NCBI GenBank assembly: GCA_021155855.1
Contig: JAJNAZ010000015.1
Location: 1 to 50,218, forward strand
DNA from: Solirubrobacterales bacterium
GTDB taxonomy: Bacteria; Actinomycetota; Thermoleophilia; Solirubrobacterales; 70-9
Direction: 5' to 3'
Length of the DNA: 50,218 nucleotides
Shown here in pieces: positions 30,317 through 39,853 of the stretch. The notes under the pieces are model-generated. The model was not told where the DNA came from. It did not search any database and saw only the letters and a program-made list of their open reading frames with translations. A program made the translations under genes and the position numbers. Position 1 is the stretch's first letter. Each line of letters starts with the position of its first letter.

Positions 30317-30754
30317 ATGCAGTTCGACAATTCGTTCTCGGTCCCCAAGCCGATCGACGAGGTATGGGCGACGATGCTCGACCTCGAGCGGGTGATCCCC
30401 TGTGTGCCCGACGCCCGGGTGCTCGAGAAGACCGACGACAAGAGCGTCAAGGCCGAGATCAAGATCAGGCTCGGGTCGATGTCGATGGACTACTCGGGCC
30501 CGGCCGAGATCGTCGAACGCGACGACGACGCCCATCGGGCCGTGCTGAGCGCGAATGCCAGGGAGGCTCGCGGACAGGGAAACGCGCGCGCGAAGGTCGA
30601 GATCCGGCTGGCCGATGCCGGGGGCTCGACCGATGCGACGATTCGCTCGGACGTCACCGTCACGGGAAGGGCGGCGGCGATGGGCGAGGGCGTGATATCG
30701 GGGGTCACCGAGGGGATGATCAACGAGTTCGCGGAGAACCTCGGCAAGCTCTGA
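30317..30754 (+). CDS. coxG: CoxG-like SRPBCC protein
   Basis: 145 aa, ribosome binding site GGGAGGAGG. The full length is one SRPBCC domain: FDNSFSVPKPIDEVWATMLD, then ERVIPCVPDARV and GVISGVTEGMINEFAENL. The VIPC-x-PG/DA block is typical of CoxG, reported in Oligotropha to help anchor CO dehydrogenase to the membrane. It heads the CO dehydrogenase locus, followed after 54 bases by five membrane proteins. That context supports a role in enzyme recruitment or electron transfer to the respiratory chain. Cytosolic side. Confidence 0.85.
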   Translation: MQFDNSFSVPKPIDEVWATMLDLERVIPCVPDARVLEKTDDKSVKAEIKIRLGSMSMDYSGPAEIVERDDDAHRAVLSANAREARGQGNARAKVEIRLADAGGSTDATIRSDVTVTGRAAAMGEGVISGVTEGMINEFAENLGKL

Positions 30755-30776
30755 TCGACGCAGGGCCGAGCCGGGT

Positions 30777-30782
30777 GTAGGA
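30777..30782 (+). promoter_or_regulatory. -10-like hexamer before the membrane cassette
   Basis: TAGGAT, 26 bases before the ATG at 30809. That ATG has no clear ribosome binding site. It could allow transcription of the cassette and cox genes independent of coxG. Confidence 0.3.
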
Positions 30783-30808
30783 TCGCTGCGCGAACGGCTG
30801 CCTGTGAA

Positions 30809-31075
30809 ATGAACTTCCTGCTCGCTGCGGATACGACCTCCTGGTACATCGGGTTGGCGCTCGGACTCGTGGTCGTCGCCGTCGCCGCGGGCATCGTGAT
30901 CGCGATCCTCGTCCTCGCCGCGCGCATCGACAGCCAGGCGAAGACCGCGGTCGGCGCGGTCGAGACCTTGAGGGCGCAGACCGACGAGCTCGGCGGGATC
31001 GCCCGGGTCAACGACTCCGGCGTCCGCATCCTGCACTCGGCGCGGGCGCTGCGGAAGGCGGCGGTCGGCCGATGA
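30809..31075 (+). CDS. One-span membrane protein 1 of the cox cassette
   Basis: 88 aa. Nine polar residues, then WYIGLALGLVVVAVAAGIVI and further hydrophobic residues to about 37 (one membrane span), then a helical tail of 50 residues (ARIDSQAKTAVGAVETLRAQ). No family recognised. It resembles protein 2 around the span (SWYIGLALGLVV against LWYVALGLGLVV). Its TGA overlaps the next ATG (ATGA). Placed between coxG and coxM, it is likely to serve membrane docking or electron transfer, but no cofactor motif is present. Confidence 0.75.
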   Translation: MNFLLAADTTSWYIGLALGLVVVAVAAGIVIAILVLAARIDSQAKTAVGAVETLRAQTDELGGIARVNDSGVRILHSARALRKAAVGR

Positions 31076-31374
31076 GCGTCGTGGTCGCCCTCGCCGACTC
31101 GGAGCGGGACCTCTGGTATGTGGCGCTTGGTCTCGGGCTCGTCGTCGCGCTCGTCGTCGCCGGGATGCTGGTGCTGCTGATCCGCTACCTGCGCGAGATC
31201 GAGTCGAGCGTCGAGGGGCTGCTCGGGGGCGCCGGCAAGGTCGCCGCGAACACCGAGTACATCCCGCAGCTTGAGGCGACTACGCCGGTGCTCAACCAGA
31301 TCGCCGCCGAGGGAGCGGTCCAGGACGCGTACATGAACGCGCTCTCGGAGGGCTACGCGAAGGAATCGGAGTGA
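31072..31374 (+). CDS. One-span membrane protein 2 of the cox cassette
   Basis: 100 aa. Span in WYVALGLGLVVALVVAGMLV (15-34), then IRYLREIESSVEGLLGGAGK and a helical tail containing YIPQLEATTPVLNQIAAEG. Paralogue of protein 1 by the shared span motif, same orientation expected. No Cys, His pair or other metal or heme ligand. Coupled on both sides by four-base overlaps (ATGA and GTGA). Confidence 0.75.
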   Translation: MSVVVALADSERDLWYVALGLGLVVALVVAGMLVLLIRYLREIESSVEGLLGGAGKVAANTEYIPQLEATTPVLNQIAAEGAVQDAYMNALSEGYAKESE

Positions 31375-31649
31375 GCACGAACCTGCTCATCGTCGTCAGC
31401 CTCGGCGAGGCGCTGCTGGTGATCGTCGTCCTGGCGCTGGCGCTGGTCGACATCCGCCGCCGCCTGAACCGGATCGCGAGCGGGCTCGAGACGCTCGGCT
31501 CGGCGCTGAGCTCGGTCGAGTCCGAGCATCTGCGGCCGCTGCGCCCGGCGGTCGAGGACATCAACGACGCGTTTACCAGGATCATCGGCCTGATGCCGGG
31601 CGTCGCCGACAAGGCGGCGATCGTCGCCAGGCACGCGAGGGAACGATGA
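31371..31649 (+). CDS. One-span membrane protein 3 of the cox cassette
   Basis: 92 aa, GTG start overlapping the previous TGA. Span ALLVIVVLALALVDIRRRL near the N-terminus, then a long amphipathic helix region (LNRIASGLETLGSALSSVES, LRPLRPAVEDINDAFTRI). The post-span part resembles protein 5 (ELRRITNGLDVVIGAV). It is DUF948-like in shape but not in clear sequence. Function unknown. Confidence 0.75.
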   Translation: MSTNLLIVVSLGEALLVIVVLALALVDIRRRLNRIASGLETLGSALSSVESEHLRPLRPAVEDINDAFTRIIGLMPGVADKAAIVARHARER

Positions 31650-31903
31650 TCCTCGGCTTGATCGGCAGCATCGTCCTCCTGGTCGTCGTCGTCCCGGTCG
31701 TCGTCGTTCTGCTGCGCGGCGTCCTCGACGCCGCCCGCCGGGTCTCGGCGGCGGTCGAGGAGGTCGAGCGCGCGGCGAAGGCGGCCTCGGCGGACCTCGA
31801 CGCGGTCGAGCTGTTGGCGACGACCCAGACGCAGGTCAACCAGACGATCGGTGTGGTCGCGAACTACGGCGGATCGCTCGACGTCATCCTCGAGGACACC
31901 TGA
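31646..31903 (+). CDS. One-span membrane protein 4 of the cox cassette
   Basis: 85 aa, ATG overlapping the previous TGA (ATGA). Span IGSIVLLVVVVPVVVVLLRG (6-25), then a predicted coiled coil (RVSAAVEEVERAAKAASADL) and TQTQVNQTIGVVANYGGSLD. No known domain. The stop overlaps the next start by one base (TGATG). Confidence 0.75.
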   Translation: MILGLIGSIVLLVVVVPVVVVLLRGVLDAARRVSAAVEEVERAAKAASADLDAVELLATTQTQVNQTIGVVANYGGSLDVILEDT

Positions 31904-32634
31904 TGGACGCCGCCGCGCTGATCACGATCGTCGCCGTCGTACTGATCGTCCTCGCGCTGGTCGTCTACCTGGTCGCCGTGATCGGTGAGCTGCGGAGGAT
32001 CACGAACGGCCTCGACGTCGTCATCGGAGCGGTCGGCGAGATTCTCGCCAAGACCGAGCCGGTCGAAGGCGTCGTCAAGGCGATCAACGCCGACCTCTCG
32101 GCCGGCAGCGAGATGCTCGAGGGCCTGCTCGCGAAGAAGGCCGGGCCCGAGGACGGCCCGGGCCTGGTCGAGTCGCTGTTCCCGGGCGGCGGCGCGGCGC
32201 TGCTCCGGCGCCAGGGCCGCGAGGGTCCGGTCAAGAACATCGACGTCGTCTACACGCGCGGAGCCGTGCAGCTCGCGCGACTCGGCCGCGATAGCCCGCT
32301 CGGCACCGGCGGCGACCCGGGCGCCGCGCTCCGCGATCCGCTCTACTCGAGCGCCGCGGCGCGGTCGCTGTACTTCAACCCGGCCCGGCCGGCGATCGGC
32401 GCGCGGGAACGGCCGCGGTCGCCGGCGATCGGCAGCGGTGCCCCGACGGTCTACGGGGTCGGTGGTGACGAGGCTCGCCGCGATCCCGAGGTCAGCCGCG
32501 AGGGCGGCGACCGGGCCGATGCCTACGACCACCCGCCGGAGGAGGCGACGCCCGGGCCGGGTGCGAAGGACGAGCCCGACATGAAGGACATGGGCCTCGG
32601 CGCCCGGCCGAGCGACGAACGGTCGGCCGAGTAG
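31903..32634 (+). CDS. One-span membrane protein 5 of the cox cassette, with long soluble tail
   Basis: 243 aa. Span LITIVAVVLIVLALVVYLVA (6-25), helical region ELRRITNGLDVVIGAVGEIL and EGVVKAINADLSAGSEMLEG to about residue 80, then about 160 residues that are Gly/Pro/Arg/Asp-rich and probably disordered. The first 80 residues resemble protein 3. It is the largest and last of five coupled membrane genes, directly before coxM. The disordered tail could reach out to tether the CO dehydrogenase heterotrimer. Function is inferred from context only. Confidence 0.75.
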   Translation: MDAAALITIVAVVLIVLALVVYLVAVIGELRRITNGLDVVIGAVGEILAKTEPVEGVVKAINADLSAGSEMLEGLLAKKAGPEDGPGLVESLFPGGGAALLRRQGREGPVKNIDVVYTRGAVQLARLGRDSPLGTGGDPGAALRDPLYSSAAARSLYFNPARPAIGARERPRSPAIGSGAPTVYGVGGDEARRDPEVSREGGDRADAYDHPPEEATPGPGAKDEPDMKDMGLGARPSDERSAE

Positions 32635-32664
32635 GGTCCCAGGCAGGAGGAGGGAGCCTCGCAG

Positions 32665-33555
32665 ACACCGGCACCAATCGAATACGCGCGAGCGACCAGC
32701 GTCGAGAACGCGATCGCGCTCCTCGCCGAGCGGGGACCCGACGCCCGGGTGATCGCGGGCGGCCACAGCCTGCTGCCGATGATGAAGCTTCGGCTCGCCA
32801 ACCCCGAGCTCGTCGTCGACATCAACGACCTCGAGCACCTCGCCTACATCCGCGAGCAGGATTCCGAGATCCGGATCGGCGCCCTCACCCGCCACTACCA
32901 GCTGCTCGAGTCCGAGCCGCTCGCGCGCCACTTCCCGATCTTCGCCGACGCCGAGCGGGTGATCGCCGACCCGGTGGTCCGCAACCGGGGCACGATCGGC
33001 GGCTCGCTGGCCCAGGCCGATGCGGCGGAGGACCTCTCCGCGGTCTGCTCGGCGCTCAAGGCCTCGGTCGTGATCGCCGGCGGCGGCGGCGAGCGCGTCG
33101 TTTCGATGGAGGACTTCCACGTCGGCCCGTACACGACCGCGATCGACGATGCCGAGCTGCTGGTCGAGATCCGGATCCCGGTGCGCCCGGGCGCCGGCAG
33201 CGCCCACGCGAAGGTCGAGCGGCGGGCAGGCGACTGGGCGATCGTGGCGGTCGCCGGCGGGCTCTGGCTCGACGGCGAGACGATCGCCGACGCCGGGCTG
33301 GCGCTGAGCGCGGTCGGGTTGACCACCGTGCACGCGACCCGGGCCGAGGAGCTGCTGCGCGGCAAGAGGCCGTCGGAGGAGCTGTTCGCCGAGGCGGGGG
33401 CGATCGCCTCCGAGGACTGCTCACCGAGCCCCGACGGGCGCGGGCCGGTCGACTACAAGCGCCATCTCGCCGGCGAGCTCACCAAGCGTGCCCTGCGCCG
33501 GGCCGCCGAGCGCGCCCGCGCCGGCACGACCCCGGGAGGCCACACATGGAGGTGA
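32665..33555 (+). CDS. coxM: CO dehydrogenase medium (FAD) subunit
   Basis: About 296 aa if read from the first homologous residue. The FAD-binding loops are AGGHSLLPMMKLRL and VVRNRGTIGGSLAQADAAED, as in form I CoxM. A strong ribosome binding site, GGAGGAGGGAG (32646-32656), lies the right distance before 32665, but the codon there is ACA, and no ATG, GTG or TTG occurs in frame until the GTG at 32749, which would delete the first conserved block (PIEYARATSVENAIALLAER). So the true start is a non-standard codon or the annotated base is altered. CoxM passes electrons from CoxS to FAD and on to quinone. The end overlaps coxS by ten bases. Confidence 0.88.
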   Translation, partial: TPAPIEYARATSVENAIALLAERGPDARVIAGGHSLLPMMKLRLANPELVVDINDLEHLAYIREQDSEIRIGALTRHYQLLESEPLARHFPIFADAERVIADPVVRNRGTIGGSLAQADAAEDLSAVCSALKASVVIAGGGGERVVSMEDFHVGPYTTAIDDAELLVEIRIPVRPGAGSAHAKVERRAGDWAIVAVAGGLWLDGETIADAGLALSAVGLTTVHATRAEELLRGKRPSEELFAEAGAIASEDCSPSPDGRGPVDYKRHLAGELTKRALRRAAERARAGTTPGGHTWR

Positions 33556-34025
33556 CGATCAACATCAACGGCGAGCCGGTGACGCGCGAGATCGAGCCGG
33601 CGCTGCTGCTGGTCCACTTCATCCGCGACACGCCCGGGCTCACCGGGACCCACTGGGGCTGCGACACGTCGAACTGCGGCGCCTGTGTGGTGCAGATGGA
33701 CGGGCTGCCGGTGAAGTCGTGCACTGTGCTTGCGGCGATGGCCGAGGGCCACGAGATCCGCACGATCGAGGCGCTCTCGATCGACGGCGTCCTCGATCCG
33801 GTGCAGCAGGGATTCCACGAGGAGCACGGCCTCCAGTGCGGGTTCTGCACCCCGGGGATGATCATGACCGCGCGGGCGCTGCTCGACGCGAACCCCGACC
33901 CGACCGAGGACGAGATCCGGACGGCGATCTCGGGCGCGATCTGCCGCTGCACGGGTTACTCGAACATCGTCCGGGCAGTCCGCTGGGCGGCCGAGCACGA
34001 GGCCGCGCAACCGCGAAGGAGCTGA
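33546..34025 (+). CDS. coxS: CO dehydrogenase small (2x 2Fe-2S) subunit
   Basis: 159 aa. The N-terminal plant-type 2Fe-2S domain has Cys39, Cys44, Cys47 and Cys59 (GCDTSNCGACVV). The C-terminal helical domain has Cys98, Cys101, Cys133 and Cys135 (CGFCTPGMIM and AICRCTGYSNIV). This is the full eight-Cys set for two clusters that carry electrons from the Mo centre in CoxL to FAD in CoxM. Order M-S-L is that of form I CO dehydrogenases. The start overlaps the end of coxM, and coxL follows after one base. Confidence 0.95.
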   Translation: MEVTININGEPVTREIEPALLLVHFIRDTPGLTGTHWGCDTSNCGACVVQMDGLPVKSCTVLAAMAEGHEIRTIEALSIDGVLDPVQQGFHEEHGLQCGFCTPGMIMTARALLDANPDPTEDEIRTAISGAICRCTGYSNIVRAVRWAAEHEAAQPRRS

Positions 34026-34026
34026 C

Positions 34027-36402
<2,376 letters not shown>

Positions 36403-36442
36403 GCGCCGGCTGACCACGCGAGGCGCGGAGCGCGCCCGAGAG

Positions 36443-37777
36443 GTGACCGCGGCAGTCGACATTCGCGACCTGACGGAGCTCGCCGCCGCACTCGGCCGGC
36501 GACTGCGCGACGCGGGGTTGCCGGTCACGCATGAGCGCTCGGCGCGGTTCGCGCAGGCGACGGCGCTGGTCGCGCCGCGGACACGCACCGAGCTCTACTG
36601 GACGGCGCGGCCGGTCTTCGTCTCCTCCGAGGCGCAGCTGCCCACCTTCGATCGCGTGTTCGCGGCCGTGTTCGATCCACGCTTGGAGCCCGACGAGGAT
36701 CGCGGCGACCCCTACTCGCCTGCGCTCGACCCGCCGACGAGCGAGCGGCCGCCGAGCCGCGGGGCGCGGTCCGTCGATCGGGACGGCACCGACGCGGACG
36801 GGCGCGCGATGAGCCCGAGCGGCTCAGCACCCGGCGACGATTCCGCGCGCGAGATCGAGGTGCCGCTGGCGCTGGCCAGCGACGAGGAGCGCCTGGGGGA
36901 GAAACGCTTCGACGCGCTCGAGCCCGACGAGCTGGCGCAGCTTCGGCGGCTGATGGCACAACTGGAGCTGGCGACGCCCCGCCGCCGCATGCGCCGAGCG
37001 CGCCGGGCGCGAAACGGCGAACGCCTGGACCTGCGCCGGATCTTGCGCGCGAGCCTGCGGACCGGGGGCGAGCCGATCAAGCTCGTGCGCAAGTGCCGGC
37101 GCACCGGCCCGCGCCGCCTGGTGCTGCTCTGCGACATCTCCGGCTCGATGGAGCCGTACGCGCGCGCCTACCTGCAGCTGCTGGGCTCGGCGGTGGCGAG
37201 CGGCACGCCGGCGGAGGCGTTCGTCTTCGCCACCCGGCTGACCAGGCTCACGCGCGCGCTCGGCGGGCGCAACCCGGAGGCGGCGATCCAACGCGCCGCG
37301 GCGGCGGCACCCGACTGGTCGAGCGGCACCCGAATCGGCCAGGCGCTGAAGGCGTTCAACGATCGCTACGGGCGCCGGGGGATGGCCCGGGGGGCCGTGG
37401 TCGTGATCCTCTCCGACGGCTGGGAGCGCGCCGATCCGGCGCTCGTCGCGCGCGAGATGGAGCGGCTGGCCCGGCTCGCGCACCGGATCGTCTGGGTCAA
37501 CCCCCGCGCCGGCGCGCCGCGCTTCGAGCCTCGCGCCGGCGGCATGGCGGCGGCGCTGCCGCACTGCGACGCGCTGGTCAGCGGCCACAACCTGAACGCC
37601 ATGGACGCGCTGGCCGAGGCGATCGCCGCGACAGCGGTCGCGAGCCCCGAACCCACCCGGACGTCGACCCCCGGGGCGGCCGAGCCGTCCTGGGCGAGCG
37701 CCGATCCGACCGAGGCGCAGAGGCCGGTTCCGATGCCGAGCGGCTACGGGCCCAAGCGCGGCAGGACGACGCCGTGA
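36443..37777 (+). CDS. coxE: VWA-domain protein CoxE-like
   Basis: 444 aa from the GTG at 36443. Residues about 1-90 are a CoxE N-terminal part (RFAQATALVAPRTRTELYWT), then a polar linker. The VWA domain starts near 225 with LLCDISGSMEPYARAY, whose DISGS (231-235) is the metal-ion-dependent adhesion site; HNLNAMDALAEAI is near the end. CoxE with the MoxR ATPase CoxD is needed for maturation of the Mo-Cu centre in Oligotropha. Here coxD is on the opposite strand 0.5 kb away. Cytosolic. Confidence 0.9.
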   Translation: MTAAVDIRDLTELAAALGRRLRDAGLPVTHERSARFAQATALVAPRTRTELYWTARPVFVSSEAQLPTFDRVFAAVFDPRLEPDEDRGDPYSPALDPPTSERPPSRGARSVDRDGTDADGRAMSPSGSAPGDDSAREIEVPLALASDEERLGEKRFDALEPDELAQLRRLMAQLELATPRRRMRRARRARNGERLDLRRILRASLRTGGEPIKLVRKCRRTGPRRLVLLCDISGSMEPYARAYLQLLGSAVASGTPAEAFVFATRLTRLTRALGGRNPEAAIQRAAAAAPDWSSGTRIGQALKAFNDRYGRRGMARGAVVVILSDGWERADPALVAREMERLARLAHRIVWVNPRAGAPRFEPRAGGMAAALPHCDALVSGHNLNAMDALAEAIAATAVASPEPTRTSTPGAAEPSWASADPTEAQRPVPMPSGYGPKRGRTTP

Positions 37778-37795
37778 CTCGCCGCGCGAGCGATA

Positions 37796-38284
37796 GTGTC
37801 TTTCGACGTGGCTGACGGTCCGGTCTATCGAGCGGTGTTCCTGCGCATGCATCCGACCGGCAAGGCGGTGCTCAGCCTCAGCGAGGCGTCGCAGGGTCAG
37901 GAGGCGAGCCTGGCCGAGGCCGCCGCCGCCGAGCTCGGAATCCCGCCCGAGGACATCAAGGTCGTACACGAGGACACGGATCGGTTCGGGGAGGGCAACA
38001 GCTTCAACAGCTCGCCCAGCGACGCGGTCGCCGAGAATGTCGCGATCACCGCGCGGAAGCTGCGCGACAAGGCGCAGGTGATCGCGGCCTGGGTGCTGGA
38101 GGCGTCGCCGGACGCGCTGCGCTGGCAGAACGGGCACTGGTTCGCGGACTCCGGCGGTGAGGGCGTCAGCATCCAGGCGGTCGCCCTGCGGGCGTTTGCC
38201 GGCGACTCGCTTCCGGAGGGGGTCGAGGGCTCGCTCGACGCCCAGACCTCCTACCGGCTCGACGCTCCGCAGCCCGCGCGCTGA
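37796..38284 (+). CDS. Stand-alone CoxL-segment protein (mini-CoxL)
   Basis: 162 aa, GTG start. It aligns over nearly its full length with CoxL residues about 485-630: RMHPTGKAVLSLSEASQGQE against DDGRAVLSISAQTQGQA, ELGIPPEDIKVVHEDTDR against ELGISPDKIEVRHGDTDR, KLRDKAQVIAAWVLEASPDA and LPEGVEGSLD. The frame is intact. The cofactor contacts are lost: QGQ-x-HETT becomes QGQEASLA, and the FGLGTYGSRSTP loop becomes FGEGNSFNSSPS. So it cannot be an enzyme on its own. It could be a maturation decoy or chaperone, an evolved fragment with another job, or a remnant of a lost second large subunit. It sits between coxE and coxD. Confidence 0.8.
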   Translation: MSFDVADGPVYRAVFLRMHPTGKAVLSLSEASQGQEASLAEAAAAELGIPPEDIKVVHEDTDRFGEGNSFNSSPSDAVAENVAITARKLRDKAQVIAAWVLEASPDALRWQNGHWFADSGGEGVSIQAVALRAFAGDSLPEGVEGSLDAQTSYRLDAPQPAR

Positions 38285-38292
38285 ACGAGCGC

Positions 38293-38308
38293 CGCCCGCG
38301 GCCGGGCG
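38293..38308. terminator. Hairpin between mini-coxL and coxD
   Basis: CGCCCG-CGGC-CGGGCG, a six-base stem with four-base loop, followed by CATTTGG. It lies between convergent genes and may stop both transcripts. Confidence 0.4.
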
Positions 38309-38318
38309 CATTTGGTCG

Positions 38319-39245
38319 CTAGCTCGCGTCCTTCGCGCCGACGAGCCAGTCGAGGCCCTGCTCGGAGATCTGCTCCTGGTCCTCGCGGTACTTGAGCACC
38401 GAACCGAGCGTCCGCTCTGCCGCCTCGGGATCGAGGCGCTCGACCCCGAGCACCTCCAGCGCCGCCACCCAGTCGATCGTCTCCGCGATCCCGGGCGGTT
38501 TTTGGACATCGCTCTCGCGCAGCCGCCGCACGGCGGCCGCCGCGCCGGCCGCGAGCGCCAGGGCCGTCCCAGGGACGCGCCGGCGGACGATCTCGACCTC
38601 GCGCTCGGTGCTCGGGTAGTCGATCCAGTGGTAGAGGCAGCGGCGCTTGAGCGCGTCGTGGAGGTCGCGAGTCCGGTTCGAGGTCACGATCACCGCCGGG
38701 GGGCGGCTCGCGCGCACCGTCCCGATCTCGGGGATCGTCACGCTCGACTCGCCCAGGAGCTCGAACAGGAACGCCTCGAAGTCGTCATCGGCGCGATCGA
38801 GCTCGTCGATCAGCAGCACCGCCGGCAATGGTCCCGGATGCCGGAGCGCCCGCAGCAGCGGCCGGGGTATCAAAAACTCCTCGCCGAACAGCTCGGCCTC
38901 GCTGAACTCGGCCCCGGTCGCCTCCGCCGCTCGGATCCTCAGCAGCTGGCGGGGATAGTTCCACTCATAAAGGGCCTCCGCGGCGTCGATGCCCTCGTAG
39001 CACTGGAGCCGGATCAGCGTCGTCCCGAGTGCCTTGGCGAGCGCCTTGGCGGCCTCGGTCTTGCCGACGCCCGCCTCGCCCTCGAGCAGCAGTGGCTGCG
39101 GCAGCCGCAGCGAGAGGAAGATCGCGGTCGCGAGCCCAGGGTCGGCCAGGTAGTCGACGGCGTCGAGGTCGCGCTCGAGCGATTCGATGTCGGGCACGGC
39201 GGCGCTCAGCGCCGCCTCGGGGCCCGGATGCGCCGCGGGGCTCAC
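38319..39245 (-). CDS. coxD: MoxR-type AAA+ ATPase CoxD-like
   Basis: 308 aa. Walker A GEAGVGKT (56-63), Walker B VLLIDELDRAD (143-152), sensor 1 in VIVTSNRTRDL and a MoxR lid with HWIDYPSTEREVEI. CoxD is the AAA+ chaperone that partially unfolds CoxL so that sulfur and copper can be inserted, together with the VWA protein CoxE. Usual length. Its ATG overlaps the TGA of the mocA-like gene upstream by four bases (39242-39245), so the minus-strand genes form one operon: coxI, mocA, coxD. Confidence 0.93.
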   Translation of the reverse strand: MSPAAHPGPEAALSAAVPDIESLERDLDAVDYLADPGLATAIFLSLRLPQPLLLEGEAGVGKTEAAKALAKALGTTLIRLQCYEGIDAAEALYEWNYPRQLLRIRAAEATGAEFSEAELFGEEFLIPRPLLRALRHPGPLPAVLLIDELDRADDDFEAFLFELLGESSVTIPEIGTVRASRPPAVIVTSNRTRDLHDALKRRCLYHWIDYPSTEREVEIVRRRVPGTALALAAGAAAAVRRLRESDVQKPPGIAETIDWVAALEVLGVERLDPEAAERTLGSVLKYREDQEQISEQGLDWLVGAKDAS

Positions 39246-39853
39246 GACCCCGGGCCGGCGGCCGCGAGCAACGCCTCGTAGTCGGCGCGCGTATCGACGT
39301 CGCGAGGGATCGGCCCCGGAACGCGGACCTCGACCGTCTCGTCGCCGAGACGATCGATCAGCTTCCAGACCGCCTTGTCGCCACGAAGCGCGCCGAGCCC
39401 GCCGAACATCGCGCGGCCGAACGCGATCGGATGCCCGCGGCCGTCGTCGTAGCGGCAGACCGCGAGCTTCGTATCCTCGCCGCGACCGGCGACGAGCCTG
39501 CGTACCGCGTCGGAGGTGACGCCCGGCTGGTCGCCGAGCATCAGCACGATGACCCGTGCGCGCGCGTCCACGGTGCTCAGCCCGGCGGCGATCGACGAGG
39601 AGCAGCCGGTCTCGTAATCGCGGTTCACCACTACCTCGGCGCCAGACAGGTCGACCTCGCGCCGGACCTCCTCGGCGCTGCCGCCGAGCGCGACGATGAG
39701 CTGATCGAAGCCGCTCGCCCGCGCCGTATCGAGCACGTGGTCGAGTAGGGTCGCCGACCCCAGCCGCAGCAGCTGCTTTGGCTCGCCGAGCCTGCGCGAG
39801 CCCCCAGCCGCGAGCACGAATCCAGTGACGAACGGCTCAGCGGACGGTGGCAT
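39242..39853 (-). CDS. mocA: Molybdenum cofactor cytidylyltransferase-like protein, second copy
   Basis: 203 aa from the ATG at 39853. GFVLAAGGSRRLGEPKQLLR is the nucleotide-binding loop with the MocA-type Lys, VIVLMLGDQPGVTSDAVRR holds the metal loop, and CRYDDGRGHPIAFGRAMF the substrate block. It should attach CMP to Mo-MPT for CO dehydrogenase. It differs clearly from the copy at 27058. Overlaps coxD by four bases and the XdhC-YHS gene by seventeen. Confidence 0.9.
   Translation of the reverse strand: MPPSAEPFVTGFVLAAGGSRRLGEPKQLLRLGSATLLDHVLDTARASGFDQLIVALGGSAEEVRREVDLSGAEVVVNRDYETGCSSSIAAGLSTVDARARVIVLMLGDQPGVTSDAVRRLVAGRGEDTKLAVCRYDDGRGHPIAFGRAMFGGLGALRGDKAVWKLIDRLGDETVEVRVPGPIPRDVDTRADYEALLAAAGPGS

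Noticed and set aside
31864-33333. Long minus-strand open frame across coxM and the membrane cassette
   Set aside because: Composition-driven shadow; coxM and the cassette proteins are supported by motifs and by start/stop coupling.
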